NCBI GenBank assembly: GCA_947177695.1
Contig: CAMWVO010000008.1
Coordinates: forward strand, 1 to 17,894
Direction of reading: 5' to 3'
Length of the DNA stretch: 17,894 nucleotides
DNA from: an uncultured Clostridia bacterium
GTDB lineage: Bacteria; Bacillota; Clostridia; Oscillospirales; Ruminococcaceae
The notes under the pieces are model-generated. The model searched no databases. It was not told the DNA's origin and saw only the letters and a program-made list of their open reading frames with translations. The translations under genes were made by a program, and so were the position numbers. Shown in pieces: positions 1 to 7,899 of the stretch (positions are counted from its first letter, which is position 1; each line of letters opens with the position of its first letter).

Positions 1-172
1 GTATCGCAAGCATTACGGCAATGTTGGAAAGTCCTACTCTCATTCCCGCAGGCAGGGCGGCGGAAAAAACGCTTTCCAGCCAGTTCAGCGCGGCGGATAC
101 CGCAAAGAGAAGTCCCATAAACGCCGTGTAGCGCGACGGGCTTGCTCCGTCGGACTTGAATTTTATTTTCAT
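1..172 (-). CDS. Gx transporter family / heptaprenyl diphosphate synthase component I-like membrane protein (N-terminal part)
   Basis: Only the first 57 codons lie in the window; the gene continues past the left edge. The visible part has a short basic N-terminus, then a hydrophobic stretch (about residues 18-35) and the block LESVFSAALPAGMRVGLSNI. This matches the 'LE..ip.....G.klGLaNi' signature that I associate with the Gx transporter / heptaprenyl diphosphate synthase component I family of small integral membrane proteins. The ATG (172-170) overlaps the TGA stop of the upstream NusG-II gene in an ATGA arrangement, which indicates translational coupling in one operon. In clostridia this family often sits beside NusG-II and ApbE genes. 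It is probably a membrane component linked to precursor uptake or redox metabolism. The substrate cannot be read from 57 residues. Confidence 0.7.
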   Translation of the reverse strand, partial: MKIKFKSDGASPSRYTAFMGLLFAVSAALNWLESVFSAALPAGMRVGLSNIAVMLAI

Positions 173-552
173 CTCAGCACCACATCAACACCGCTTTCCT
201 CAGACTTGCTCTCCACCATGACCGCCGTTCGGTTCGGCACGCATATTATCGCTTCTCCCGCGCGGGAAATGCTTCCCGTCCGCATACATATTTTATCGTG
301 ACAGTCACTTTCCGTAACGGAAATTTTTTCGTCCCGCACCGTGAAAACCATGCCCCCCGCTTCGGGAAAGGAGTACTCTCCGTCCTGCCCCAAGGGTATC
401 TCAGCCACGGTTTCCCCGCCGCAGACTATCACGGCGCGGACTTTCCCTGCGGAGAATATCCCCGACAGAAAGTACGCCGCCGCTGCCGCCGCAAGTATTA
501 GTATTATTACGGCAATATCCCTTGCGCGGATAAGCTTTCTTTCATCATTCAT
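169..552 (-). CDS. NusG domain II-containing membrane-anchored protein
   Basis: This encodes a 127-residue protein with one N-terminal transmembrane segment (about residues 12-33, rich in Ile/Leu/Ala) and a small extracytoplasmic beta domain. The domain holds three cysteines, C84, C89 and C104, in the pattern SDCHDKICM...GSI...IICVPN. This is the hallmark of stand-alone NusG domain II proteins of Bacillota; it is not the transcription factor NusG. Such genes typically travel with ApbE, Rnf-like or Gx genes, so a role in extracytoplasmic electron transfer is inferred. The chosen ATG at 552 overlaps the end of the ApbE gene by 8 bases. An in-frame ATG at 573 with a GAGGG upstream is an alternative start adding seven residues. 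The stop overlaps the next gene's ATG. Confidence 0.85.
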   Translation of the reverse strand: MNDERKLIRARDIAVIILILAAAAAAYFLSGIFSAGKVRAVIVCGGETVAEIPLGQDGEYSFPEAGGMVFTVRDEKISVTESDCHDKICMRTGSISRAGEAIICVPNRTAVMVESKSEESGVDVVLR

Positions 553-1549
553 AGTAAAACCCGCCGCTTTCATCGGGAACAAAGCCCTCGCAGTTTGAGT
601 ACACCCTGCCGTCCGCGGCAATGGCGACCACCCGAAATTCCTTGCAGGCAAGCCATTTTTCCAGTCCCTCCGAACCCTCGGTGAAGATAAGCGTGGAAAG
701 AAAATCCGACATTATACCGCCGTTGGGTGTATCCGACGGGACGATCACCGTCGCCGAAGCAAGGTCGGTAACAACGGGTCTGCCCCTTGTTATATCCATT
801 ATATGACAGTATTTTTCATTGCTCCCCTCAGGCACAAAATATCGTTCATAGCCGCCGCTGGTGGAAATAAACGCGGAATCGGTCTCGATTATACCTGCGT
901 AGCCATCGCCTGTCAGAGGGTTTGTAAGACCCGTCCGAAAGGGCTTTCCGTCAGGCTTTGCGCCGTACATTAGGGTAGAGGAACTGAGGGATATCACCGC
1001 GTATTCCGTGTCAGTTTCTTTAAGCATTGCATACGCCATGTCGCAGGCGTAACCCTTGGACACCGCTCCGAAGTCAAGCTTTGCGGTATCGGGAACGCTT
1101 TCCGCAAAAACGTCGGGAAGTCTTTCCAGAACCTCGGTTATTTCCTCCTCCGACGGGACGCGGGGGCTGTCCGTAGAAATTCCCCACAGCTCGGTAAGCT
1201 CTCCGCAGTAAAGGTTGATGCCCTTCCCGTAAAGTCTGTTCAGCTCCCGGGTTCGTGATAAGCAGTCTGCGTAAAGCTCGTTTTCGGGAAGCTCGTTCGC
1301 GGCTTTATCATAGCATAGATCGAACGCCTCGCTCATGTCGGTAAAAAGCTGTTCCGTCTCGGAAAGCGTCTGCTTCGCCTCTCCGCCGTGAACCGACATC
1401 TGCGCGTAGGTGTCAAAAACAAAGCTTTGGGAGGAAGCCTCGTTCCACGAAGTCCCCGCAGTATCCGTCCCGCAGGAACAGAGCAGGGCTGCCGAAAGCG
1501 CGATACCCGCCGCAGAAGCTGTATATTTGCGGAAAAGATGTCCCGCCAA
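545..1549 (-). CDS. apbE: FAD:protein FMN transferase (ApbE), lipoprotein
   Basis: ApbE attaches FMN covalently to Thr/Ser of target proteins on the outer face of the membrane, using FAD and a divalent metal. The 334-residue protein starts with a lipoprotein signal (lipobox LLCSCG, lipid Cys at residue 26). It shows the family motifs: DFGAVSKGYACD (about 159-170), SGGYERYF (about 232-239), HIMDITRGRPV (about 249-259) and the metal-site region SDFLST (about 281-286). Length is normal for the family. No ATG start fits the frame. TTG at 1549 is chosen because a GGGAG lies eight bases upstream; GTG at 1558 would overlap that site. The gene heads an operon with the NusG-II and Gx genes and has its own promoter at 1583-1611. 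No flavinylated target protein (FMN-binding domain, RnfG/D-like) is present in the window. Confidence 0.93.
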   Translation of the reverse strand: MAGHLFRKYTASAAGIALSAALLCSCGTDTAGTSWNEASSQSFVFDTYAQMSVHGGEAKQTLSETEQLFTDMSEAFDLCYDKAANELPENELYADCLSRTRELNRLYGKGINLYCGELTELWGISTDSPRVPSEEEITEVLERLPDVFAESVPDTAKLDFGAVSKGYACDMAYAMLKETDTEYAVISLSSSTLMYGAKPDGKPFRTGLTNPLTGDGYAGIIETDSAFISTSGGYERYFVPEGSNEKYCHIMDITRGRPVVTDLASATVIVPSDTPNGGIMSDFLSTLIFTEGSEGLEKWLACKEFRVVAIAADGRVYSNCEGFVPDESGGFYYE

Positions 1550-1557
1550 AAAAATCA

Positions 1558-1562
1558 CTCCC
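1558..1562 (-). promoter_or_regulatory. Ribosome binding site deciding the apbE start
   Basis: On the minus strand this reads GGGAG, with an eight-base spacer to TTG (1549-1547). The alternative GTG start (1558-1556) overlaps the site itself, so the TTG is preferred. Confidence 0.5.
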
Positions 1563-1582
1563 GAAAAAAATCATATATAAAT

Positions 1583-1611
1583 ATTTTACTATAATCCTCG
1601 CTTACAGTCAA
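1583..1611 (-). promoter_or_regulatory. Sigma-A promoter of the apbE operon
   Basis: On the minus strand the -35 is TTGACT (1611-1606) and the -10 is TAAAAT (1588-1583), with a 17-base spacer. It lies about 35 bases before the chosen apbE start and is correctly oriented. Two -10/-35 positions differ from consensus. Confidence 0.75.
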
Positions 1612-1664
1612 TAGCGCGCGGCGGAAATTTTTCGGCGCGTTCAGACCGTCTGCAAAAATCACGC

Positions 1665-1692
1665 AAAAAAGCGGAGAGCAAACGCTCTCCGC
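1665..1692 (-). terminator. Intrinsic terminator of the secreted-paralog operon
   Basis: A perfect 8-bp GC-rich stem, GCGGAGAG/CTCTCCGC, with a 6-base loop (1671-1692) is followed on the minus strand by six T (1670-1665). It lies about 17 bases after the last paralog's stop codon and separates that operon from the apbE promoter. Confidence 0.9.
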
Positions 1693-1708
1693 CGTTCGGC
1701 AAATAGTT

Positions 1709-3148
1709 TCAGTCCTCCCAGATCTCTCCGAAGAACAGCATTGTATCAAACCATTTGACCGCCTTGCCGCTTTCGTCGATGTAATAATACGTTACCTCGT
1801 AGTCTCCCTCGTCGCAGTAATATTCTTCGGGACCGCCGCCGTAAAAAATGTAAAATCCGTTTTTCATATAAGGCTCGCAGCGTGTGCCCAAGGCGTCGAA
1901 TACCTTGGTTTTGTTTCCCTCCGGGTCTGCTGTTTCAACGCCGTTTTTGTTTATGATTATGTGACCGAAGCGGTCTATGCCGTTAATAAAATAGTCCGAC
2001 GGAGCAAGCCTGCCGCTGTCAAAATCGGCAATATAAACGTTACCCGTGCTGTCGGTATACCATAACTCAATAAGGCTCAGATCATCGGAAAAGTATCTGA
2101 TCCGTTCGTTTCCCGTGCCGGCATCGCCCAAAAAGCCGATCTCCTGTTTTTTCGTGTAGCGGTTCTTTTTATCGCTCCAGTCCGACAGCCGCACGATCTT
2201 CCTTTTGGAATGATTTATGTAAGCTGCTTCATTCAGGTCGCTGCTGACCGCCATGGAGTTCTGGCGTTTATCCCAATATTTTTCGGGACTCATTTTCAGT
2301 ATATTGCTGCTTTTTCCGCTTTTAATATCGTATCGGGCGATATATTCTTCATTGTACGCAATGAGACTTTCCCCGTTTTCAGCTTTTATATATAATACCG
2401 AATTTTCGGAAAATGACAGCTTGTGCCGTTCGCCGCCTATTTCGCCGAAGTAAAAATCGTTGCCGCAGTACAGTAAATAGGTGCGGCTGTTGGGATAAAT
2501 TTTTTTCTTCTTGTCCTTTCCGTCGGGGACTTTTTCCGCAAGCCTTTTGCCGTCAAAGTCAAGGATATAGATGTCCCTGTCAAGAGTGTAGAACACCTCG
2601 CCGAAGTCGTTTACGCCGTAAAAATTGTCGCTGTCCTCAAAACCGAAGGTGGCTTTTTCGCTTTGCGATACAGTCTTGCCGTCATGCCAAAGGATAAGCT
2701 CGATATCGTCGTCCTCCATCTCAACGATATATTCTATGCGAATGGCGCAGTATTCTCCGTTTGGCGAGGAATACAACCGTACAAACCGCTTGCTGCCGCT
2801 TTTGTTTTCGGGGAGAGTATATATCTTCTTCCGTTTTCCGCTTTCGTATGAGTATCTGTACACCGTATTGTCTATTTGGTAAAATACGGTTTCCCCGTCC
2901 TCAGAAAAGCTTTCGTCATGAGCGAATTTCTTTTTGGACTTGTAAAGCCGTTCAGACCCATTGCTGTTGAAATAGGTCAGCACATATTCGCCGTCTGTTT
3001 CGTCATATCGGCAGTACGCCTTTCCGCTTTCGCTGTAGCCCCATATGGGAATATCCTCAAGAGGCTTTTCAGCCGCAAAAGCTCCGACCGCAGGCATTGC
3101 CAGGACGGTTATAATAAGTACGATTGCAGTAAAAATAACTTTTTTCAT
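1709..3148 (-). CDS. Secreted beta-propeller-like protein, paralog 1 of a tandem array (function unknown)
   Basis: I do not recognise the family. The protein is 479 residues with a Sec signal peptide (residues 1-25, cleavage after AFA) and no lipobox, C-terminal membrane anchor or sorting motif, so it is predicted to be secreted. The body carries repeated strands of the type 'SEDGETVFYQIDNTVYRY', 'SPNGEYCAIR' and 'YIADFDSGRL'. These resemble TolB/DPP-IV-type propeller blades that pair a 'D/NG' turn with an aromatic strand. A conserved block VRLSDWSDKKNRYTKKQEI lies near residues 318-336, and the C-terminus ends with a 'DESGKAVKW' module. Start at 3148 is set by AGAGG seven bases upstream. It is the last gene of the array, 19 bases after paralog 2, and is followed by a terminator. 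Possible roles include ligand binding or envelope interaction, but nothing in the sequence proves either. Confidence 0.85.
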   Translation of the reverse strand: MKKVIFTAIVLIITVLAMPAVGAFAAEKPLEDIPIWGYSESGKAYCRYDETDGEYVLTYFNSNGSERLYKSKKKFAHDESFSEDGETVFYQIDNTVYRYSYESGKRKKIYTLPENKSGSKRFVRLYSSPNGEYCAIRIEYIVEMEDDDIELILWHDGKTVSQSEKATFGFEDSDNFYGVNDFGEVFYTLDRDIYILDFDGKRLAEKVPDGKDKKKKIYPNSRTYLLYCGNDFYFGEIGGERHKLSFSENSVLYIKAENGESLIAYNEEYIARYDIKSGKSSNILKMSPEKYWDKRQNSMAVSSDLNEAAYINHSKRKIVRLSDWSDKKNRYTKKQEIGFLGDAGTGNERIRYFSDDLSLIELWYTDSTGNVYIADFDSGRLAPSDYFINGIDRFGHIIINKNGVETADPEGNKTKVFDALGTRCEPYMKNGFYIFYGGGPEEYYCDEGDYEVTYYYIDESGKAVKWFDTMLFFGEIWED

Positions 3149-3167
3149 TTTATCGCCTCTTTTTATT

Positions 3168-4670
3168 TTAATCAAGATACTCGATCTCATAGGTATTTCT
3201 GCCGTCCCAAAGCAGGACTGCTTCGCCGTTTTTATTTATGTAATAATCGGTGCAGACACCGTATTCGTAATACTCGCCTGCGTCCGTTGCGGTCTCAGTG
3301 CGGAAAATAAAGAACGATATTTTCCAATCGCGGTAATAGTCGTCACATTCGCTGAAAGCAGTTTTTTTACTTCCGTCGGGAGTGATGACATCAATATTGA
3401 ATTTTTCATAAAAAACCCGTTCAATGCCGATAAGATTATTGAAACGGTCTATGCGCATTTCTTGGTAGCTGGTATCTATTGTGACAAGCTTTCCGCTTTC
3501 AAAAAATGCCGCGCAGTTTTTGTAGGACTTACTGTCCTCGTCGTATTCTGCACTTGAAAGCAGTACCGTTTTCAAATCGTCCGAATAATTTTTTATGCAC
3601 TCTTTTTTTGTACCGTTCAGCTCTATCTCTTCACGCTTTGTATAGCCGTTCTTTTTATCGTTCCAACCCGAAAGCCGCACAAGCTTGTTCTTGGAATAAT
3701 TGATGTACAGCACAGCGTCAAAATCCTCGCTGAATACGATATAATTGCTGTTCAGGCGTTTCTCGGCAAGCTTTACGATACGCTTTCTTTTGCCGCTTTC
3801 GAGGTTTATTCTCACAACATATTCGCCGTCATATACTGCTATGCTTTTGCTGCTTGCACCGAGATAATAGCTCTTGGGCATTTCGTCCTGAAAAAGAGAA
3901 TGCTGCTCGCCGTCTGTTTTTCCAAAGTAAAATTTGCAATATTTGTCCGATTCATCGTCAGAGCCTACAGGAAGAACCCTATAGTGGTCGCTGTACATAA
4001 TGTACGTACCCGTATCGGGGTAAGCCAAAAAGTCATAGTAATATTTGTCATCGGGAAGCTCAACCGCAGCTTCAAGCTTGCCCGAATTAAAACTGAATGA
4101 GTAAAGCCCCATTCCTCGGAGGCGTACCAATGCTTCTCCGCTGTCGGAAACTCCAAATACTTTTGGACAGTCTGCTTTTTCGGTAATTTCCTTTCCGTCA
4201 TGCCATAAGGTGATATAGCTTTCCGAATCAACACGCCTTTCTACAGGATAATAAAACCATTTAATAAAGCAGTATTCGCCGTTGGGAGATGAATAAAGAG
4301 TGAGATTGTTTTTATCGGGATAATTCCTTACCTTTACAGCGTATATTTTTTCCGATTTGTTGGTTTCGTAAGAGTATTTGTATACTATATTGTTTATGCC
4401 GAAAAACACGGTTTTTCCATCCTCGGAAATGCTTGCGCTGTAATCAAATTCTTTATCGGACTTGTACAGAACCTCTTCCCTTTCGCTGCTGCAGTATTTA
4501 AGAATATAATACTTATCCCATGAAGAATAAAGGTAAGCCTTCTGACTTCCGCAATAATACTCATTGAGCATGGGAATATCCTCAAGAGGCTTTTCAGCCG
4601 CAAAAGCCCCGACCGCGGGCATTGCAAGGACGGTGACAATAATTATAATTGCTGTGATAAATTTTTTCAT
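3168..4670 (-). CDS. Secreted beta-propeller-like protein, paralog 2 of a tandem array (function unknown)
   Basis: This is a 500-residue sister of the proteins on either side. Its signal peptide (residues 1-24) and first mature residues AEKPLEDIP match paralog 1 almost letter for letter. The rest diverges but keeps the same order of blocks: SEDGKTVFFGINNIVYKYSY, SSPNGEYCFIKW, LWHDGKEI, the block VRLSGWNDKKNGYTKREEI near residue 329, and a C-terminal 'NKNGEAVLLW' module. No catalytic motif or anchor is visible. It lies 21 bases after paralog 3 and 19 before paralog 1, so the three are expected to be one transcript. The AAAGGCGG upstream of the ATG serves as a moderate ribosome binding site. 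The propeller assignment is inference from repeat pattern only. Confidence 0.85.
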   Translation of the reverse strand: MKKFITAIIIIVTVLAMPAVGAFAAEKPLEDIPMLNEYYCGSQKAYLYSSWDKYYILKYCSSEREEVLYKSDKEFDYSASISEDGKTVFFGINNIVYKYSYETNKSEKIYAVKVRNYPDKNNLTLYSSPNGEYCFIKWFYYPVERRVDSESYITLWHDGKEITEKADCPKVFGVSDSGEALVRLRGMGLYSFSFNSGKLEAAVELPDDKYYYDFLAYPDTGTYIMYSDHYRVLPVGSDDESDKYCKFYFGKTDGEQHSLFQDEMPKSYYLGASSKSIAVYDGEYVVRINLESGKRKRIVKLAEKRLNSNYIVFSEDFDAVLYINYSKNKLVRLSGWNDKKNGYTKREEIELNGTKKECIKNYSDDLKTVLLSSAEYDEDSKSYKNCAAFFESGKLVTIDTSYQEMRIDRFNNLIGIERVFYEKFNIDVITPDGSKKTAFSECDDYYRDWKISFFIFRTETATDAGEYYEYGVCTDYYINKNGEAVLLWDGRNTYEIEYLD

Positions 4671-4691
4671 TTGACTTCCGCCTTTCTTTTT

Positions 4692-6416
4692 TTATTCAAC
4701 AACTGCGTATTCATAGCTCTCGTGCCAGCCAAAAACAGCCTTGCCGCTTTTATCTGTAAAATATACGTCGCTTGAATTTGCATAATAATGCCGGTACTCC
4801 TCATCAAAAAGATATTCCGTAAGACATATCATCATCGGTATTTTTTCGTTAGCATTTTCCCATGCGGGAGAAAAGAAATATCCGTTATAAACAACAGACG
4901 TGCTGCCGTCAGGTTCAGCTATCATAAGATTTTTATACCGATAGTATCTGCCGTAAATTTTTTCACGGCTTTCATAGCAAAACATACGGTCATAAGCGTC
5001 GCTGCCCAGAATGTTTTTGGCGTACTTTAGCCCGCCGTTTTGGAAAAACGCAATAAAATCTTTTTTTCCGTCATAAAAACAAACTATGTTCATGTCGTTT
5101 GAGGTATCATAAATCTGCATATCCGCCGTTACATTAATTGGTATTTCCTGCCTTTTGGTGTATGTACAGCTATCATCGTCCCATTCCGAAGCCCTTACAA
5201 GAAGACCATTGCCGTAATCAATAAACAGTACCGCACTGAAATCAGCGCTGTATTTAAAATTCAAACTGTCATGGTCGGACGAATTCGGATTTATTTCAGC
5301 GACCGCTGTTTTTTTACCGTTTTTAAAATCAATGCGGTAAATATGCTTATCATCACTTAAAAAAGCGGTCTTGCCGTTTGAAACAAACATACCCGGATAA
5401 CATTCTTCGGCGGGAAGCAGTTTCCTTGGCTTTGAACCTATCGTTCCGCAGTACAGTCCGTAATCCTCATTGTAAAGCGCATAGGCATTTTCATCGGGAA
5501 AAACAGCCGTGTCATAAACATAGCTGCCGTCGTATTCCATCTCGGCAAAGCGTTTGTTTTTTCCTGTTTCCGGATCAAATTCATACAGACAGTAAAAATA
5601 GATATCCTCATTATCATTGTCGTCAAGCGCGGAGAATATGACTTTTCCGTCGTCGCAGACAGCCTCGATATAATATAAATAATCATTTAAAACAAATCGA
5701 AACAATTTCTGATCATACCATACAAATTTATCACTGCTGTTTTCGTGATCGTTTGTAAAGAAAATGCACTTTCCGTTTGGCGACGCCTCAATATCTCCTA
5801 TCTCATCATTGCTTCGGAATATCCGCTCGGCTTTTCCCTCGTTGACGCAGTATCTGTATATCTCGTTTTTGGTGGAGTAAAAAACTGTTTTACCGTCCTC
5901 GGAGGCGGCAAAATTATTCAGGTAACTGTCGGTCTCGCCTATGACAATATCGCCGAAAAAATTATGGTAAATTATCGGATATGAGCCGTTATTAAGACCG
6001 CCCATATAAATATAAGCCTTGCATATCCTGCCCTCATTTTGACTGTCGTAACGCAGAGGTATGTCGGGAAGCAGGGTATAGCAGTCAACGGTTTTTGAAG
6101 CCTTGCCGCCGTGTTTAATCGAAGCGATTATCTTATAGCGAACGGAGCTTCCTGCCGTTAAATGTACATCACTGTCCGTATATTCGGGCTTATCCGTTCG
6201 GGCGATCTTCAAAAAGTTTTTTGTCTCGGGATCGTACCTGTAGACCGTACTTTTATCAATAACGTTTTTTCCGTCTGTATGCCAGTTAAGTTTCACTCCG
6301 TTTTCGCCGGCAGAATATTCAACAATAAGTTCAGTATCCAGCCCCAAAACCCTGACCGCGGGCATTGCAAGTACGGTAACGATAAGCACGATCGCCGTAA
6401 TAAAAACTTTTTTCAT
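4692..6416 (-). CDS. Secreted FN3-plus-propeller-like protein, paralog 3, first gene of the tandem array (function unknown)
   Basis: This encodes 574 residues with a signal peptide (about 1-25) of the same sequence type as paralogs 1 and 2. Unlike them it has an extra N-terminal domain (about residues 26-105) with fibronectin type III character: a 'VKLNWHTDG' strand, 'YRYDPETKNFLKIA' and 'YTDSDVHLTAGSSVRYKI'. The repeat region then shows SEDGKTVFYSTKNEIYRY, SPNGKCIFFTNDH and DIYFYCLYEFDPETGK. The family block appears as VRASEWDDDSCTYTKRQEI near residue 406, and the end carries 'TDKSGKAVFGW'. The start at 6416 is fixed by GGGAGG seven bases upstream and is the first cistron after the promoter at 6502-6530. 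FN3 and propeller folds suggest binding of a polymer or partner outside the cell; this is inference. Confidence 0.85.
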   Translation of the reverse strand: MKKVFITAIVLIVTVLAMPAVRVLGLDTELIVEYSAGENGVKLNWHTDGKNVIDKSTVYRYDPETKNFLKIARTDKPEYTDSDVHLTAGSSVRYKIIASIKHGGKASKTVDCYTLLPDIPLRYDSQNEGRICKAYIYMGGLNNGSYPIIYHNFFGDIVIGETDSYLNNFAASEDGKTVFYSTKNEIYRYCVNEGKAERIFRSNDEIGDIEASPNGKCIFFTNDHENSSDKFVWYDQKLFRFVLNDYLYYIEAVCDDGKVIFSALDDNDNEDIYFYCLYEFDPETGKNKRFAEMEYDGSYVYDTAVFPDENAYALYNEDYGLYCGTIGSKPRKLLPAEECYPGMFVSNGKTAFLSDDKHIYRIDFKNGKKTAVAEINPNSSDHDSLNFKYSADFSAVLFIDYGNGLLVRASEWDDDSCTYTKRQEIPINVTADMQIYDTSNDMNIVCFYDGKKDFIAFFQNGGLKYAKNILGSDAYDRMFCYESREKIYGRYYRYKNLMIAEPDGSTSVVYNGYFFSPAWENANEKIPMMICLTEYLFDEEYRHYYANSSDVYFTDKSGKAVFGWHESYEYAVVE

Positions 6417-6462
6417 CTGACTTCCTCCCAAATCCGGTACTATTTCAAATACAATTCAAGGG

Positions 6463-6520
6463 CATGATATTTTTCGGGATATTTGTTAATTTTATGTAAA
6501 AATTATAACATGATATTTTT
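6463..6520. repeat. 12-base direct repeat around the array promoter
   Basis: The sequence catgatattttt occurs at 6463-6474 and 6509-6520. One copy covers the -10/spacer of the minus-strand promoter and the other lies in the 5' leader of the array. It could be a pair of regulator sites or chance in AT-rich DNA. Confidence 0.3.
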
Positions 6521-6530
6521 AATGTGTCAA
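6502..6530 (-). promoter_or_regulatory. Perfect-consensus promoter of the secreted-paralog operon
   Basis: On the minus strand this is TTGACA (6530-6525), a 17-base spacer and TATAAT (6507-6502), with TG one base upstream of the -10 (extended -10). Transcription would start near 6495, giving a leader of roughly 80 bases. Confidence 0.92.
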
Positions 6531-6550
6531 TCTGTATTTATCGGCTTGCA

Positions 6551-6580
6551 TTGACATATCCGTTGGGAGTATGCTATAAT
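6551..6580 (+). promoter_or_regulatory. Perfect-consensus promoter of the divergent lipoprotein gene
   Basis: TTGACA (6551-6556), an 18-base spacer and TATAAT (6575-6580) with an upstream TG (extended -10). Its -35 lies only 20 bases from the -35 of the opposite-strand promoter. The start codon at 6617 is about 30 bases from the expected transcription start. Confidence 0.92.
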
Positions 6581-6616
6581 TTAAAATGTAAAAATGGATT
6601 TTGGGGGGACTTTTTT

Positions 6617-7885
6617 ATGAAAAAGAGTTGGATAAGGGTTATTGCGGCGGTATGTTCCGCGGCAGCGCTGCTTGCGTTTTCTTCCTGCGGTGTTAATTCC
6701 GCTCCCTATTCGGCGTACTCAAAAACCTCGGATGAGATAAGCGGGAGCATTCTGCAAAGCGTGTTCGGCAAAAGGTTTGACGAAAATGCAGAAATTATTT
6801 CGGCGGAGAATGCGGAAAAGCTCCGCAGCGCATTCAACGACATACGAATAAACGGCAGCCGTATTACCCTGCCGCTTATGGTCTGCGACCTGCCCGAGGG
6901 ACTTATCGTCCGGCAGGAAAACAGTATCGGCGAATCGAACGGATATGGTATTTCTCTTGCAGAGATAGGCACCGAGGAGCAGATGTACACAACGGCGTTA
7001 ATTATAAGAAAATCAAATCTTGACAGCAAATTCGGCGTAATTGCAGCGTTGATACTTAGTTCGCAGGAATGCAGCTGGAGCGTCGGAGATATTGACAGAA
7101 GCTTTGACTGTGAATTTCTGGAGAGCAAATGGGGCAAGCCTTCAAGTGATATCCCTGTTGCGGACGAGGATCATTCCGATTATACCTACATGACCGAGGA
7201 GGGCGAAGCGGCGATTTTTATGGGCAGTTCCAATATGGCTATGCTCCTTTCTATCGACTGTTCCGAGCTGAAAAGCGATGCGGAGCTGTGCAGCTTTTCT
7301 GCCTTTGACAAATTTACTCCTAACGAGCCTGTGCCGCTTCTGACAGGTGAAAAGCGTGATTTTGACATTAGTCCCGCTTTTGAGGACAACGCTGTCGTTA
7401 TCGGGAAATTTACTTCAAAAATAAATGTGCTTATAAGCGAACTCGGCGAGGACGTAATTCTACAGCCTACAACAAGCATAGAGTATTATAATAATTCAGA
7501 TTATATGTTGGATAGATACGCTTCTTACATTTTCGGAAGATTTATTGGCAGCGTTAATGCTGTTCGGCTTAAAGATGAACCGCCGGAAAACGCAATGATA
7601 TATCAGTGGGACTTTATGACCGGCGATGATGTTCTTGGAAAATCATCTGTGATAAATATTCCGTTTTGTCAGAGCAATGAAAGTCTGCGGGAGGTTTATG
7701 AGCCTTACTCAGATGAATACGGTTTGAGTTTTAGCGGCGTTACGGAAAATAACGATAAGGAATATTATTGGTCATATTTCAGAGGGTCTATCAACGGGGA
7801 GAGACTTGAAAGTCTGGAGGTTATTCCTAAGGATATAGATCCGTATTTATACAATAGTTATCTTGAAGAAAACGAAGAACAATAA
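6617..7885 (+). CDS. Lipoprotein of unknown function
   Basis: I do not recognise this 422-residue protein. It begins with a lipoprotein signal peptide (MKKSWIRV..., lipobox FSSC, lipid Cys at residue 24) and should be anchored on the outer face of the membrane. The mature part is acidic, mixed alpha/beta in appearance and free of further membrane segments. It contains no motif I can name. The ATG at 6617 is chosen over upstream in-frame starts because GGGGGGA sits just before it and because the signal peptide begins there. It is transcribed divergently from the secreted-paralog array, from a back-to-back promoter, which suggests co-regulation with exported proteins. No hairpin terminator follows; the valS promoter begins 15 bases after the stop. 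Confidence 0.85.
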   Translation: MKKSWIRVIAAVCSAAALLAFSSCGVNSAPYSAYSKTSDEISGSILQSVFGKRFDENAEIISAENAEKLRSAFNDIRINGSRITLPLMVCDLPEGLIVRQENSIGESNGYGISLAEIGTEEQMYTTALIIRKSNLDSKFGVIAALILSSQECSWSVGDIDRSFDCEFLESKWGKPSSDIPVADEDHSDYTYMTEEGEAAIFMGSSNMAMLLSIDCSELKSDAELCSFSAFDKFTPNEPVPLLTGEKRDFDISPAFEDNAVVIGKFTSKINVLISELGEDVILQPTTSIEYYNNSDYMLDRYASYIFGRFIGSVNAVRLKDEPPENAMIYQWDFMTGDDVLGKSSVINIPFCQSNESLREVYEPYSDEYGLSFSGVTENNDKEYYWSYFRGSINGERLESLEVIPKDIDPYLYNSYLEENEEQ

Positions 7886-7899
7886 TCTGAAAATAAATG

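Noticed and set aside
1621..1652. Short inverted repeats (GCGCG-rich stem and CAGAC/GTCTG) upstream of the apbE promoter
   Set aside because: The stems are imperfect or only 5 bp and have no T-tract or motif; chance pairing in GC-rich DNA is enough to explain them.
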